From assembly GCF_000165835.1 (NCBI RefSeq), contig NC_014640.1:4774001-4838000 (forward strand): 64,000 nucleotides of DNA, given 5' to 3'. This document shows positions 7,962 to 16,667 of the stretch, piece after piece; the stretch's first letter is position 1, and the number at the start of each line of letters is the position of its first letter. The DNA comes from Achromobacter xylosoxidans A8 (lineage in GTDB: Bacteria; Pseudomonadota; Gammaproteobacteria; Burkholderiales; Burkholderiaceae_B). A model generated the notes under the pieces. That model was not told where the DNA came from. It ran no database searches and worked only from the letters and a program-made list of their open reading frames with translations. The translations under genes and the position numbers were made by a program.

Positions 7962-10067
7962 CTAGGAGAACAGGTTGCGCACCCGCTTGGCCACGTCCAC
8001 GCTGGGCGCTTGCGGTTCCTTGGGCACGCCGCGCCCTTCGGGCAGGTCCGGCGGTTTGGGCAGGTGGTCGAACAGCGGCAGCATCGCATTGGTGATGTAG
8101 CGCGTGCGCGATCCGTAGACGTGCCGGTCGCCCATGCCAGTCTGCTGATGCACGTAGAAGCGCTGCGGCACGATCAGCTGCAGGCGTTCCTTGGCGCGCG
8201 TCATGGCCACGTACAGCAGGCGGCGCTCTTCCTCGATTTCCTCGGCGGTGCCGGTGCTCATGTCGGACGGGATGCAGCCGTCGACCACGTTCAGGACGTA
8301 GACCGCCTTCCATTCCTGGCCCTTGGCGGAATGGATGGTGGACAGGATCATGTAGTCCTCGTCGCGATGCGGCGCGCCGGACTCGTCGCTGGTGGCGTCC
8401 GGCGGGTCCAGCGTCAGTTCAGTGAGGAAGCGTTCGCGCGTGCCGTAGCCAGCGGCGATGCGCGCCAGCTGGTCCAGGTCCGCGCGGCGCACGCGCGCAT
8501 CGTCGTACAGGCGCTCCAGCTGCGCGCCGTACCAGCGCAGAGCCAGGTCCACGTCGGCAGGCCATTTGAGCGCGGGATCGCACAGCGCCGCGTAGGTGTC
8601 GGCGAAAGCGCCCCACTCGCCCTGCGCCGCCGCGCCCGGCTTGAACTCGCGCAAGGCGCGCAGGGGTTCGGCGGACGCCGACATGGCGTCCATCAGCTTG
8701 CCGGCGGTGGCCGGGCCGATGCCGGGCAGCAATTGCGCCACGCGAAAGCCCGCCATGCGGCCGCGCGGATTCTCCGCCCAGCGCAATAGCGACAGCAGGT
8801 CCTTGACGTGCGCGGCCTCCAGGAAACGCAGGCCGCCGAACTTCACGAAGGGGATGTTGCGGCGGGTCAGCTCCAGTTCCAGCGCGGCGCTGTGGCTGGC
8901 GGTGCGGAACAGCGCCGCCTGCGACTTGAGCGTGGCCCCGCCTTCGCGCTGCGCCAGCACCTGGTCGGCCACCCAGCGCGCCTGGCCGGCTTCGTCGCTG
9001 ACCGTCACCAGTTCGGGCAACTGGGACGACTTGCGGTCGGTCCACAGGTCCTTGGCGTAGCGCTCCGTGGCCAGGCCGATCACGGCGTTGGACGCGTTCA
9101 AGATGGGCTGCGTGGAACGGTAGTTGCGGTCCAGCGTGATGACGCGGGCCGGCGTGGGGAACTGCCCTGGAAAATCCAGGATGTTGCGCACCGTGGCCGC
9201 GCGGAACGAATAAATCGACTGGGCGTCGTCGCCCACCACCGTCAGGCCGCGGCCGTCAGGCTTCATTGCCATCAGGATGGCGGACTGCAGGCGGTTGGTG
9301 TCCTGGTACTCATCGACCAACACATGGTCGAAGCGCGCCCCCACGTCGGCCGCGATGCCGGGATCGCCCATCATTTCGGCCCAGTAAAGCAGCAGATCGT
9401 CGTAGTCCAGCACCTGCTGGTCCTGCTTGGCCGCGACGTAGGCGCGGAACAGGTTCTTGAGTTCGTCCTCCCATTGCGCGCACCAGGGGAAGGCCGTCTT
9501 CAGCACGTCGGCCACCGGCGTCTGACTGTTGACCACGCGCGAATAGATGGCCAGGCAGGTGCCTTTGAGCGGAAAGCGCGACTTGGTGGACGACAGCCCC
9601 AGCTCGTGGCGCACCATGCCCATCAGGTCCTCGGCGTCGCCGCGGTCATGGATGGTGAAGGCTTCGGACAGCCCGATGCGTTGCGCGCAATCGCGCAGCA
9701 GGCGCGCGCCGATGGCATGGAAGGTGCCGGCCCAGGGCAGCGACGGCGCCTGCTGCGTGGCGCGCAGCCGCATCACCCGCTGCAGCACCGAGCCCACGCG
9801 CCGCTCCATTTCCAGCGCCGCGCGGCGCGAGAAGGTCAGGAGCAGCATGCGCTGCGGATCGGCGCCGTTGAGAATCAGGTGCGCCACCCGGTGGGCCAGC
9901 GTATTGGTCTTGCCCGAGCCGGCCCCGGCGATCACCAGCAAGGGGCCGTCGTCCCCCGGCGCGCCAGCCACGCCGAACTCGGCGGCCTCGCGTTGGGCGG
10001 GATTGAGATCGGCCAGGGGATCGGGGCGTTCGGCGGACGGGGAGGACGTATCGGTTTGGTCGGACAT
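7962..10067 (-). CDS. UvrD/Rep-type superfamily 1 ATP-dependent DNA helicase
   Basis: 3'-5' DNA helicase, about 701 aa. All SF1A motifs are visible: motif I AGAGSGKT, motif II VDEYQDT, motif III GDDAQSIYSFR, NYRST (motif IV region), motif V STIHSAKGQEW, motif VI LLYVAMTRAKERL. The family unwinds DNA in nucleotide excision and mismatch repair or replication restart. It is not clearly UvrD rather than a paralogue, so no symbol is given. ATG 10067 opens the conserved N-terminus; an in-frame ATG at 10085 is possible, and neither has a good ribosome-binding site. A LexA box lies 70 nt upstream, suggesting SOS induction, as for E. coli uvrD. Confidence 0.93.
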   Translation of the reverse strand: MSDQTDTSSPSAERPDPLADLNPAQREAAEFGVAGAPGDDGPLLVIAGAGSGKTNTLAHRVAHLILNGADPQRMLLLTFSRRAALEMERRVGSVLQRVMRLRATQQAPSLPWAGTFHAIGARLLRDCAQRIGLSEAFTIHDRGDAEDLMGMVRHELGLSSTKSRFPLKGTCLAIYSRVVNSQTPVADVLKTAFPWCAQWEDELKNLFRAYVAAKQDQQVLDYDDLLLYWAEMMGDPGIAADVGARFDHVLVDEYQDTNRLQSAILMAMKPDGRGLTVVGDDAQSIYSFRAATVRNILDFPGQFPTPARVITLDRNYRSTQPILNASNAVIGLATERYAKDLWTDRKSSQLPELVTVSDEAGQARWVADQVLAQREGGATLKSQAALFRTASHSAALELELTRRNIPFVKFGGLRFLEAAHVKDLLSLLRWAENPRGRMAGFRVAQLLPGIGPATAGKLMDAMSASAEPLRALREFKPGAAAQGEWGAFADTYAALCDPALKWPADVDLALRWYGAQLERLYDDARVRRADLDQLARIAAGYGTRERFLTELTLDPPDATSDESGAPHRDEDYMILSTIHSAKGQEWKAVYVLNVVDGCIPSDMSTGTAEEIEEERRLLYVAMTRAKERLQLIVPQRFYVHQQTGMGDRHVYGSRTRYITNAMLPLFDHLPKPPDLPEGRGVPKEPQAPSVDVAKRVRNLFS

Positions 10068-10106
10068 GGGGCGGGGCCGCAGCATGGCAGCCGCTGAAAA
10101 CGGCGA

Positions 10107-10124
10107 GCCCGGACATTGCCGGGC
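10107..10124. other. Perfect 6-bp hairpin in the helicase 5' leader
   Basis: GCCCGG, loop ACATTG, CCGGGC, located between the LexA box and the helicase start. There is no following T-run on either strand. It would form in the leader RNA of the helicase; the role is unknown. Confidence 0.4.
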
Positions 10125-10136
10125 TTCGGATGAACA

Positions 10137-10152
10137 CTGTATATTTATACAG
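10137..10152. promoter_or_regulatory. LexA (SOS) box between helicase and DUF72 genes
   Basis: CTGTATATTTATACAG fits the E. coli/betaproteobacterial LexA consensus CTGT-N8-ACAG exactly, with an all-A/T core. It lies 70 nt before the helicase start (minus strand) and 34 nt before the DUF72 start (plus strand), so LexA could repress either gene or both. The site is read directly; binding is inferred. Confidence 0.75.
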
Positions 10153-10186
10153 AATTTTTTCAATAAAGTCTGATTCACCTGTGGCC

Positions 10187-11083
10187 ATGCGCCTCTTGAC
10201 CGGCACCGCCTCCTGGACCGACCCCACCCTGCTGGCCTGCGGCCGCTTCTACCCGCCGGAGGTCCGCAGCGCCGAAGCGCGGCTGCGCTTCTATGCCTCG
10301 CGCTTCCCCATGGCCGAGGTCGATTCCAGCTACTACGCCATGCCCACGGCCGAAAACGCCTATCTCTGGACACAGCGCACGCCTGAAGATTTCGTCTTCA
10401 ATATCAAGGCCTTCCGGCTGTTCACCGGCCATCAGACGCCGCTTTCCTCTCTGCCGGCGGACATCCGGCGCGAGCTGCCGGACTGGCCCGAGCCCGTCAT
10501 CTACCACGACCGGATGCCTGCGGACCTGCGCGACGAACTCTGGCGCCGCTACCAGCTTGCGCTGGAACCCTTGCGCATGGCGGACAAGCTAGGCGCGGTG
10601 CATTTCCAGTTTCCGCCCTGGATCCGCCGCGACGCGCGCGGCCGGGCACGGGTCGCCGACTGCGCCCGGCGTATGGAGGACAATCTGGTCTCGGTGGAGT
10701 TCCGCCACCGCAGCTGGTTCGAGTCGCCCTCGGCGACCGCGGACACGCTGGCCTTCGAGCGCGAACTGGGGGTGGCGCATACCGTGGTGGACAGCCCGCA
10801 AGGCTTTGAGAACACCGTGCCCGCAGTCTGGGAATGCACTCACCCGGAACTGACACTGCTGCGCCTGCATGGGCGCAACACGGCCACCTGGAACGTGTCC
10901 GGCGCCGCCTCCTCGGGGCGCTTCCAATATGAATACTCGGAACAGGAACTGGCCGAACTGGCCGAGCGCTTCTCCCGGCTGGCGGCGCAAAGCGCACAGG
11001 CGCACGCGGTCTTCAACACCAACTTTGAAGATCAGGGCATGCGCAACGCCGCGGCCTTCGCGGCGGCGCTAGCGCCCGCCTGA
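10187..11083 (+). CDS. DUF72 domain protein (YecE-like)
   Basis: 298 aa, TIM-barrel-like DUF72 family of unknown biochemical function. Features seen: N-terminal GTASWTDPTLL, FYASRFPMAEVDSSYYAMP, FNIKAFRLFTGH, LGAVHFQFPPW and a C-terminal HAVFNTNFEDQGMRNA, all family hallmarks. The conserved strand ends carry charged residues expected of an enzyme pocket. The frame opens earlier (10130), but the conserved protein begins at ATG 10187. It is transcribed divergently from the helicase across a LexA box and overlaps the convergent regulator gene by 15 nt at its 3' end. Confidence 0.85.
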   Translation: MRLLTGTASWTDPTLLACGRFYPPEVRSAEARLRFYASRFPMAEVDSSYYAMPTAENAYLWTQRTPEDFVFNIKAFRLFTGHQTPLSSLPADIRRELPDWPEPVIYHDRMPADLRDELWRRYQLALEPLRMADKLGAVHFQFPPWIRRDARGRARVADCARRMEDNLVSVEFRHRSWFESPSATADTLAFERELGVAHTVVDSPQGFENTVPAVWECTHPELTLLRLHGRNTATWNVSGAASSGRFQYEYSEQELAELAERFSRLAAQSAQAHAVFNTNFEDQGMRNAAAFAAALAPA

Positions 11084-12580
11084 CACCGCCAGCGCCGCGG
11101 GCGCGCGCGCCACTTCGTTCAGGCTTTCCAGCAGCACTTCGAATTTGCGCGCGATGTCGTGTTCAGGCACGCAGGCGTAGCCCAACAGCAGACCGGGCCG
11201 GCGGCCCTCGTCGTTGACGTAATAGCGCGACAGCGCGCGCGTCAGCACGCCCTTGCCGCGCGCCACGTCCACCACGCGCAGGTCGTCCATGTCCTCGGGC
11301 AGCGTCAACACCAGGTGCAGCCCCGCCATGCTGGCGTCGCGATGTAGCCAGTCGGGTCCCAGCCGCCGTTCGATCAGGTTGACCAGCATGGCGCGACGGC
11401 GCCCGTACAGCATGCGCATGCGGCGGATGTGGGCGGCGTAGTGGCCTTCCGAGATGAACGTGGCCAGGGCCGCGTGCGTCATCAGATGCCCTTCGCGGTA
11501 CAGCTCGGCGTGCGCCGCCTGGAACGCCGCGGTCAGGGTCTTGGGCAGCACCAGATAGCCCACGCGCAGGCCCGGGTACAGGGTCTTGCTGAAGGTGCCC
11601 ATATAGATCACGGGCGCATCAGGCTCCAGTCCCAGCAGCGAGGCGATCGGCCGGCCGGAGAAGCGGAATTCGCTGTCGTAATCGTCCTCGATGATCCAGC
11701 TGCCGCTTTGCCGCGCCACCGCCAGCAGTTGGCGCCGGCGCGTCAGCGACATGACCGGCCCCAGCGGGTACTGGTGCGAAGGGGTGACGAAGATGAAGCG
11801 CGGCGGCGTGCCGACGGTCTCCGGCAGGCGCATGCCCTCCTCGTCCACCGGCAGGTGCACGGTATGCAGGCCATTGGCCTGCAGCACGGTGCGCGCGCCC
11901 CAGTAGCCCGGATCCTCGACCCAGGCGGTCTCGCCGGCCTCGCCCAGGATGCGGGTGGTCAGGTCGATGGCCTGGTGCGAGCCCTCGGTGATGATGATCT
12001 GCTCGGGATCGCAATCGATCGAGCGGGTCAGCGCCAGATGCTGCGCCAGCGCCTCGCGCAAGGCGGGCAGCCCGCCGCCGTAAGCGTAGGTCAGCAGGTC
12101 GGGCGAGGGATTGCGCCACAAGGCGCTGAAAATGCGGCCGAACTTCTTATGCGGGAACTCGGTCAGGTCCGGCACGCCGGGCATGAAGGCGCCCCATTGG
12201 TAGGGCGAGGCCGAGACGCCGTCGACGATGGCGGCGCCGCGCGGCGACAGCGCCGGGCGCGGCTGCGCGGGCGGCGGCTGGCGCATGCGCCGGCCGCTGG
12301 CCAGGTAGGAATCCGGCACCGAGGCGTTGACGAAGGTGCCGTTGCCCTGGCGGCTGCGGGTGTAGCCTTCAGCCAGCAGCTGGCTGTAGACGTGGACCAC
12401 CGTGTTGCGGGCGATGCCGAGCTCGGCCGCCAGGTCGCGCGAGGCGGGCAGGCGCGAGTCCGCGGCAATGGCCCCATCCAGGATGGCTTCCCGGATGCCG
12501 CGGTACAGCCGCTTGTTCATGGGCTCGCTGGAGCCGTCCGCCAGCCGCAGCTGCAGCAAGTCACCGACGATGGACCGCAA
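11069..12580 (-). CDS. MocR/GabR-type GntR regulator with aminotransferase-like domain
   Basis: Transcription factor, 503 aa. It has an N-terminal GntR winged helix (about residues 20-85, with LPASRDLAAELGIARNTVVHVYSQL) and a C-terminal fold type I aminotransferase-like domain that binds PLP (GTFSKTLYPGLRVGYLV carries the PLP lysine). MocR proteins use this domain as a ligand sensor; GabR senses GABA through PLP. It is divergent from gabT-gabD, the classic GabR arrangement, so activation of gabTD by GABA is the natural inference. The start is TTG at 12580: the next ATG (12520) would cut into the conserved LQLRL segment preceding the winged helix. Confidence 0.9.
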   Translation of the reverse strand: MRSIVGDLLQLRLADGSSEPMNKRLYRGIREAILDGAIAADSRLPASRDLAAELGIARNTVVHVYSQLLAEGYTRSRQGNGTFVNASVPDSYLASGRRMRQPPPAQPRPALSPRGAAIVDGVSASPYQWGAFMPGVPDLTEFPHKKFGRIFSALWRNPSPDLLTYAYGGGLPALREALAQHLALTRSIDCDPEQIIITEGSHQAIDLTTRILGEAGETAWVEDPGYWGARTVLQANGLHTVHLPVDEEGMRLPETVGTPPRFIFVTPSHQYPLGPVMSLTRRRQLLAVARQSGSWIIEDDYDSEFRFSGRPIASLLGLEPDAPVIYMGTFSKTLYPGLRVGYLVLPKTLTAAFQAAHAELYREGHLMTHAALATFISEGHYAAHIRRMRMLYGRRRAMLVNLIERRLGPDWLHRDASMAGLHLVLTLPEDMDDLRVVDVARGKGVLTRALSRYYVNDEGRRPGLLLGYACVPEHDIARKFEVLLESLNEVARAPAALAVSGGR

Positions 12581-12581
12581 T

Positions 12582-12610
12582 TGGTTCTACCTGATTTATA
12601 AAAGTGGTTC
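12582..12610. promoter_or_regulatory. Candidate GabR operator: TGGTTC direct repeat in gabR-gabT divergent promoter
   Basis: TGGTTC occurs at 12582-12587 and again at 12605-12610, exactly 23 bp (about two helical turns) apart, in the 95-bp gap between the regulator and gabT. The second copy sits in a short dyad GTGGTTCCCAC. MocR dimers bind direct repeats, so this is a plausible operator. The segment between is A/T rich (TTTATAAAA) and could hold the -10 of either gene. Confidence 0.4.
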
Positions 12611-12675
12611 CCACAAGTGGGGCCATCGTAGCATTAAATAAGGTTTTCCCGCCCATCATGCTCGCAGAGGCTGAG

Positions 12676-13941
12676 ATGAAGAATCAGGACCTGAATACCC
12701 GCCGTTCCCTGGCCACGCCGCGCGGCGTCGGCGTCATGTGCGACTTCTACGCGGTGCGCGCCGAAAACGCCACCCTGTGGGACGCCAATGGCAAGGAATA
12801 CATCGATTTCGCAGGCGGCATCGCCGTCCTGAACACGGGCCACCTGCACCCGAAGATCAAGGCCGCCGTTGCCGCGCAGCTGGACAACTTCACGCACACG
12901 GCCTACCAGATCGTGCCGTACGAAGGCTATGTCTCGCTGGCCGAGCGCATCAACCGCCTCGCCCCCATCGACGGCCTGAAGAAGAGCGCCTTCTTCACCA
13001 CCGGCGTGGAAGCCGTCGAAAACGCCGTCAAGATCGCGCGTTCGGCCACCGGCCGCTCGGGCGTCATCGCCTTCTCGGGCTCGTTCCACGGCCGCACCAT
13101 GCTGGGCATGGCGCTGACTGGCAAGGTCGCCCCGTACAAGCTGTCGTTCGGTCCGATGCCGGGCGACATCTATCACGTGCCCTTCCCCAACGCCACCCAG
13201 TCCATCAGCGTGGCGGACTCGCTCAAGGCGCTGGACCTGCTGTTCAAGTGCGACATCGATCCCAAGCGCGTCGCGGCCATCATCATCGAACCGGTGCAGG
13301 GTGAAGGCGGCTTCAACATCACCCCGCCCGAGTTGATGACGGCGCTGCGCAAGGTCTGCGACGAGCACGGCATTCTGCTGATCGCCGACGAAGTCCAGAC
13401 CGGCTTCGGCCGCACCGGCAAGCTGTTCGCCATGGAGCACCACTCGGTCCAGGCCGACCTGATCACCATGGCCAAGAGCCTGGGCGGCGGCTTCCCGATA
13501 TCGGGCGTGGTCGGCCGCGCCGACGTCATGGACGCGCCCGCCGCCGGCGGCCTGGGCGGCACCTACGCCGGCAACCCGCTGGCGGTCGCCGCGGCGCATG
13601 CCGTGCTGGACGTGATCGCCGAGGAAAAGCTGTGCGAACGCGCCGACGCCCTGGGCGACAAGCTGCGCGCGCATCTGGAAGGCCTGCGCGCCAAGGTTCC
13701 GGGCATCGCCGACGTGCGCGGCCTGGGTTCCATGGTCGCCCTGGAACTGAACGATCCCGCCACCGGCAAGCCGGACGCGGAAGCGGTCAAGCGCGTGCAA
13801 GCCCGCGCCATCGAAAAGGGCCTGATTTTGCTAAGCTGCGGTGTGTACGGCAACGTCCTGCGCTTCCTGTACCCCTTGACCATCCCCGACGCCCAGTTCG
13901 ATCGCGCGCTGGCCATCCTGTCCGAGGCGCTTGCCGCCTGA
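12676..13941 (+). CDS. gabT: 4-aminobutyrate aminotransferase
   Basis: PLP enzyme, 421 aa, converting GABA plus 2-oxoglutarate to succinate semialdehyde plus glutamate. Class III aminotransferase hallmarks: YIDFAGGIAVLNTGHLHPKI, FFTTGVEAVENAVKIAR, LLIADEVQTGFGRTGKLF and MAKSLGGGFPISGVVGR, where Lys267 binds PLP. The frame opens at 12604, but that overlaps the promoter; ATG 12676 has GAGG five bases upstream and opens the conserved N-terminus. It is followed 123 nt later by gabD, which consumes its product. 5-aminovalerate is a possible second substrate. Confidence 0.93.
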   Translation: MKNQDLNTRRSLATPRGVGVMCDFYAVRAENATLWDANGKEYIDFAGGIAVLNTGHLHPKIKAAVAAQLDNFTHTAYQIVPYEGYVSLAERINRLAPIDGLKKSAFFTTGVEAVENAVKIARSATGRSGVIAFSGSFHGRTMLGMALTGKVAPYKLSFGPMPGDIYHVPFPNATQSISVADSLKALDLLFKCDIDPKRVAAIIIEPVQGEGGFNITPPELMTALRKVCDEHGILLIADEVQTGFGRTGKLFAMEHHSVQADLITMAKSLGGGFPISGVVGRADVMDAPAAGGLGGTYAGNPLAVAAAHAVLDVIAEEKLCERADALGDKLRAHLEGLRAKVPGIADVRGLGSMVALELNDPATGKPDAEAVKRVQARAIEKGLILLSCGVYGNVLRFLYPLTIPDAQFDRALAILSEALAA

Positions 13942-13990
13942 CGCACAGGGCCTGAACTACCGGTATTTCGGCGGGCAGGCACAAGTTTTG

Positions 13991-14019
13991 CGGGCGTAGC
14001 GGGTTATCCGCCACGCCCG
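13991..14019 (+). other. Intercistronic stem-loop between gabT and gabD
   Basis: Arms 13991-14002 (CGGGCGTAGCGG) and 14008-14019 (CCGCCACGCCCG) pair over 12 positions with one mismatch around a GTTAT loop. No T-run follows, so it is unlikely to stop transcription. It could protect the gabT message from 3' decay or set the gabT:gabD ratio. Confidence 0.5.
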
Positions 14020-14064
14020 TAAACGTTTCCTGGCCCACCGCTTCCCTTCAAGGAGACTGCAACA

Positions 14065-15534
14065 ATGACCGCACTGACTCATCCCCTGGCGCGCCCCGAC
14101 CTGCTGCGCGACGCCTGCTACATCGACGGCAAATGGGTAGCCGCCGGCAACGGCCCGTCCATCCCCGTGGACAATCCCTCCACCGGCAAGACCATCGTGT
14201 CCGTGCCCAAGCTGGGCCGCAAGGAAGCCGAACAGGCCATCGCCAGCGCCGAAGCCGCCCTGCCCGCCTGGAGCGCCAAGACCGGCAAGGAACGCGCCGC
14301 GATCCTGCTGAAGTGGGCCCAGCTCATGATGCAGCACCAGCAGGACCTGGCCGCCATCATGACCTCCGAGCAGGGCAAGCCCGTGACCGAAGCCGCCGGC
14401 GAAATCGCCTATGCCGCCTCGTTCCTGGAATGGTTCGGCGAAGAGGCCAAGCGCATCGACGGCGACATCCTGCAAAGCCCCAAGGCCGGCCAGCGCCTGA
14501 TGGCGCTCAAGCAGCCCATCGGCGTCACCGCCGCCATCACGCCGTGGAACTTCCCGGCCGCGATGATCACGCGCAAGGTCGGCCCGGCCCTGGCCGCCGG
14601 CTGCACCATGGTGGTCAAGCCCGCCCAACAGACGCCGCTGACCGCGCTGGCGCTGGCCGTGCTGGCTGAAGAAGCCGGCGTGCCCGCGGGCGTGTTCCAC
14701 GTCATCACCGGCAGCTCGCGCGAAATCGGCGCGGCCCTGTGCGAAAGCGACGTGGTGCGCAAGCTGAGCTTCACCGGCTCCACCGAAGTCGGCCGCACGC
14801 TGATGGAACAATGCGCGCCCACCATCAAGAAGCTGTCGCTGGAACTGGGCGGCAACGCGCCCTTCATCGTGTTCGACGACGCCGACCTGGACCGCGCCGT
14901 CGACGGCATCCTGGCCTCCAAGTACCGCAACGCCGGCCAGACCTGCGTCTGCGCCAACCGCATCTACGTGCAGGCCGGCGTCTACGAAGAGATCGCCAAG
15001 CGCCTGGTCGCCAAGGTCGAAGCCATGAAGGTCGGCGACGGCTTTGCCGACGGCGTGACCCAGGGCCCGCTGATCGACAGCAGCGCCGTGGAAAAGGTGC
15101 AGGAGCACATCGCCGACGCGACGTCGCACGGTGCCAAGGTGATCGCCGGCGGCAAGCCGCATGCGCTGGGCGGCACCTTCTTCGAACCGACCGTGGTGCG
15201 CGACGTGACCCAGTCCATGCGTTTCGCGACCGAGGAAACCTTCGGTCCGGTGGCCCCGCTGTTCCGCTTCGAAACGGAACAGGAAGTCATCGGCATGGCC
15301 AACGACACCATCTTCGGCCTGGCCGCCTACTTCTTCACCCGCGACTACGCCCGCATCTGGCGCGTATCCGAAGCGCTGGAGTACGGCATCGTCGGCATCA
15401 ACACCGGCATCATCTCCAACGAAGTCGGCCCCTTCGGCGGCGTCAAGCAATCCGGCTTGGGCCGCGAAGGCTCCAAGTACGGCATCGAAGAGTACCTGGA
15501 GATCAAGTACCTCTGCGTGGACCTGGGCGCCTGA
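14065..15534 (+). CDS. gabD: NADP-dependent succinate-semialdehyde dehydrogenase
   Basis: 489 aa aldehyde dehydrogenase oxidising succinate semialdehyde to succinate, the second step of the GABA shunt. Visible: TPWNFPAAMITRKVGPALAA (cofactor-binding), FTGSTEVGR, ELGGNAPFIVFDDADLD with the general-base Glu, and GQTCVCANR with nucleophile Cys294. Cys296 two residues on reproduces the C-x-C pair that forms a redox-switch disulphide in other SSADHs. Preceded by AAGGAG. Downstream of gabT in the same orientation and ended by a strong hairpin terminator. Confidence 0.94.
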   Translation: MTALTHPLARPDLLRDACYIDGKWVAAGNGPSIPVDNPSTGKTIVSVPKLGRKEAEQAIASAEAALPAWSAKTGKERAAILLKWAQLMMQHQQDLAAIMTSEQGKPVTEAAGEIAYAASFLEWFGEEAKRIDGDILQSPKAGQRLMALKQPIGVTAAITPWNFPAAMITRKVGPALAAGCTMVVKPAQQTPLTALALAVLAEEAGVPAGVFHVITGSSREIGAALCESDVVRKLSFTGSTEVGRTLMEQCAPTIKKLSLELGGNAPFIVFDDADLDRAVDGILASKYRNAGQTCVCANRIYVQAGVYEEIAKRLVAKVEAMKVGDGFADGVTQGPLIDSSAVEKVQEHIADATSHGAKVIAGGKPHALGGTFFEPTVVRDVTQSMRFATEETFGPVAPLFRFETEQEVIGMANDTIFGLAAYFFTRDYARIWRVSEALEYGIVGINTGIISNEVGPFGGVKQSGLGREGSKYGIEEYLEIKYLCVDLGA

Positions 15535-15544
15535 ACGGCCCCTC

Positions 15545-15586
15545 GCGCGCGGCCCTGGCCGGCATCGGCCAGGGCCGCGCGCATTT
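15545..15586 (+). terminator. Intrinsic terminator after gabD
   Basis: A perfect 16-bp inverted repeat, 15545-15560 against 15567-15582 (GCGCGCGGCCCTGGCC and its complement), with a 6-nt loop, followed by ATTTCTT. It lies 11 nt after the gabD stop. The U-tract is short but the stem is very strong. Confidence 0.7.
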
Positions 15587-15676
15587 CTTGCGCGGGTTTC
15601 CGGGAGTCCGATATGTTGCATCCCGCCCCGCGTCCGGCGTGGTAGATTTGCGCGTTCCCCGAACGAACGAGTCCGT

Positions 15677-16531
15677 ATGAGCAGAACCTTTACCCGCGAG
15701 GACACCCGCCGGCTTGCCGCCATCCTGGCCGAAACGGCGCAGACGGAAGTCATGCCGCGCTTTCGCAATCTGCCGGAAGGGGCGGTGCGCGGCAAAAGCT
15801 CCGCCCGGGACCTGGTGACCGACGCGGACGAAGCCGCCGAGCGCCTGATCGCGACGCGCCTGGCCAAGCTGCATCCGGGCGCCGTGCTGATCGGCGAGGA
15901 AGCCTCGGCGCGCAATCCCGCCCTGCTGAACATGCTGGTCGACGCCGACCTGGCGTTCCTGATCGACCCCATCGACGGCACCCGCAACTACGTGGCGGGG
16001 CTGCCCTTGTTCGGCATGATGATCGCCGCCTGCCACCGCGGCGACGTGATCGCGGGCGTCATCTACGACCCGGTCAGCCGCGACAGCGCGTTGGCCGTGC
16101 GCGGCGAAGGCGCCTGGATGGAATATGAAAACGGCAAGCAGGTCCCGCTCGCGGTGGCCAGCCCCGCGCCCCCCGACGACATGGACGGCCTGATCTCGAC
16201 CGGCGCCTTGCCCGAGCCGCTGCGCACGACCGTCAACAGCAATCTGTCGCGGCGTGGCAGCACCGGCTCGCTGCGCTGCGCCGCGCATGAATACCGCATG
16301 CTGGCCGCGGGCCACTGCCATGTCGCGCTGTATAACCAGTTGACCGCCTGGGATCACGCGGCCGGCTGGCTGTTGCACCGCGAGGCCGGCGGCTACGCCG
16401 CGCACTTCGACGGCTCCCCCTACAAGCCCACGCACCGCACGGGCGGCCTGCTGTACGCGCCGGACGCCGGCAGTTGGCACGCGGCTCGAAAGGCGCTAAT
16501 GGGGGACATGGCGGAAGCCAGCGAGACTTGA
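15677..16531 (+). CDS. Inositol monophosphatase family protein
   Basis: 284 aa Mg2+-dependent phosphatase of the IMPase/FBPase superfamily. Metal-site motifs are present: IGEEAS (Glu ligand), FLIDPIDGTRNYVAGLP (the DPIDGT signature) and WDHAAGWLLHREAGG near the C-terminus (Asp ligand). Substrate could be inositol phosphate, histidinol phosphate or a related sugar phosphate; sequence alone does not decide. Monocistronic: preceded by the gabD terminator and convergent with the sirtuin gene. Confidence 0.87.
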   Translation: MSRTFTREDTRRLAAILAETAQTEVMPRFRNLPEGAVRGKSSARDLVTDADEAAERLIATRLAKLHPGAVLIGEEASARNPALLNMLVDADLAFLIDPIDGTRNYVAGLPLFGMMIAACHRGDVIAGVIYDPVSRDSALAVRGEGAWMEYENGKQVPLAVASPAPPDDMDGLISTGALPEPLRTTVNSNLSRRGSTGSLRCAAHEYRMLAAGHCHVALYNQLTAWDHAAGWLLHREAGGYAAHFDGSPYKPTHRTGGLLYAPDAGSWHAARKALMGDMAEASET

Positions 16532-16565
16532 CAGATCGCCCCCGGGAACGTTCAAAAACTCGGGG

Positions 16566-16601
16566 TTATCCCTAGGAATTATCCACAGTTCCTGTGGACA
16601 A
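16566..16601. other. Cluster of DnaA-box-like sequences
   Basis: A perfect DnaA box TTATCCACA lies at 16579-16587. A one-mismatch box in opposite orientation, TGTGGACAA, is at 16593-16601, and TTATCCCTA at 16566-16574. The first two form a near-perfect inverted repeat (TTATCCACAG, TTC, CTGTGGACAA). They lie in the 161-bp gap between convergent genes. No dnaA, AT-rich unwinding element or replication gene is adjacent, so an origin is not claimed. Confidence 0.45.
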
Positions 16602-16667
16602 CCCTATGGAAAGGTCTGTAACAGCGGAAAAAAACCTTTTCAGGCCAAGCACTTGCTTAGACCGGTC

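Noticed and set aside
13957..15987. 676-codon minus-strand open frame opposite gabD
   Set aside because: Antisense of an intact aldehyde dehydrogenase and of its terminator; low-complexity product.
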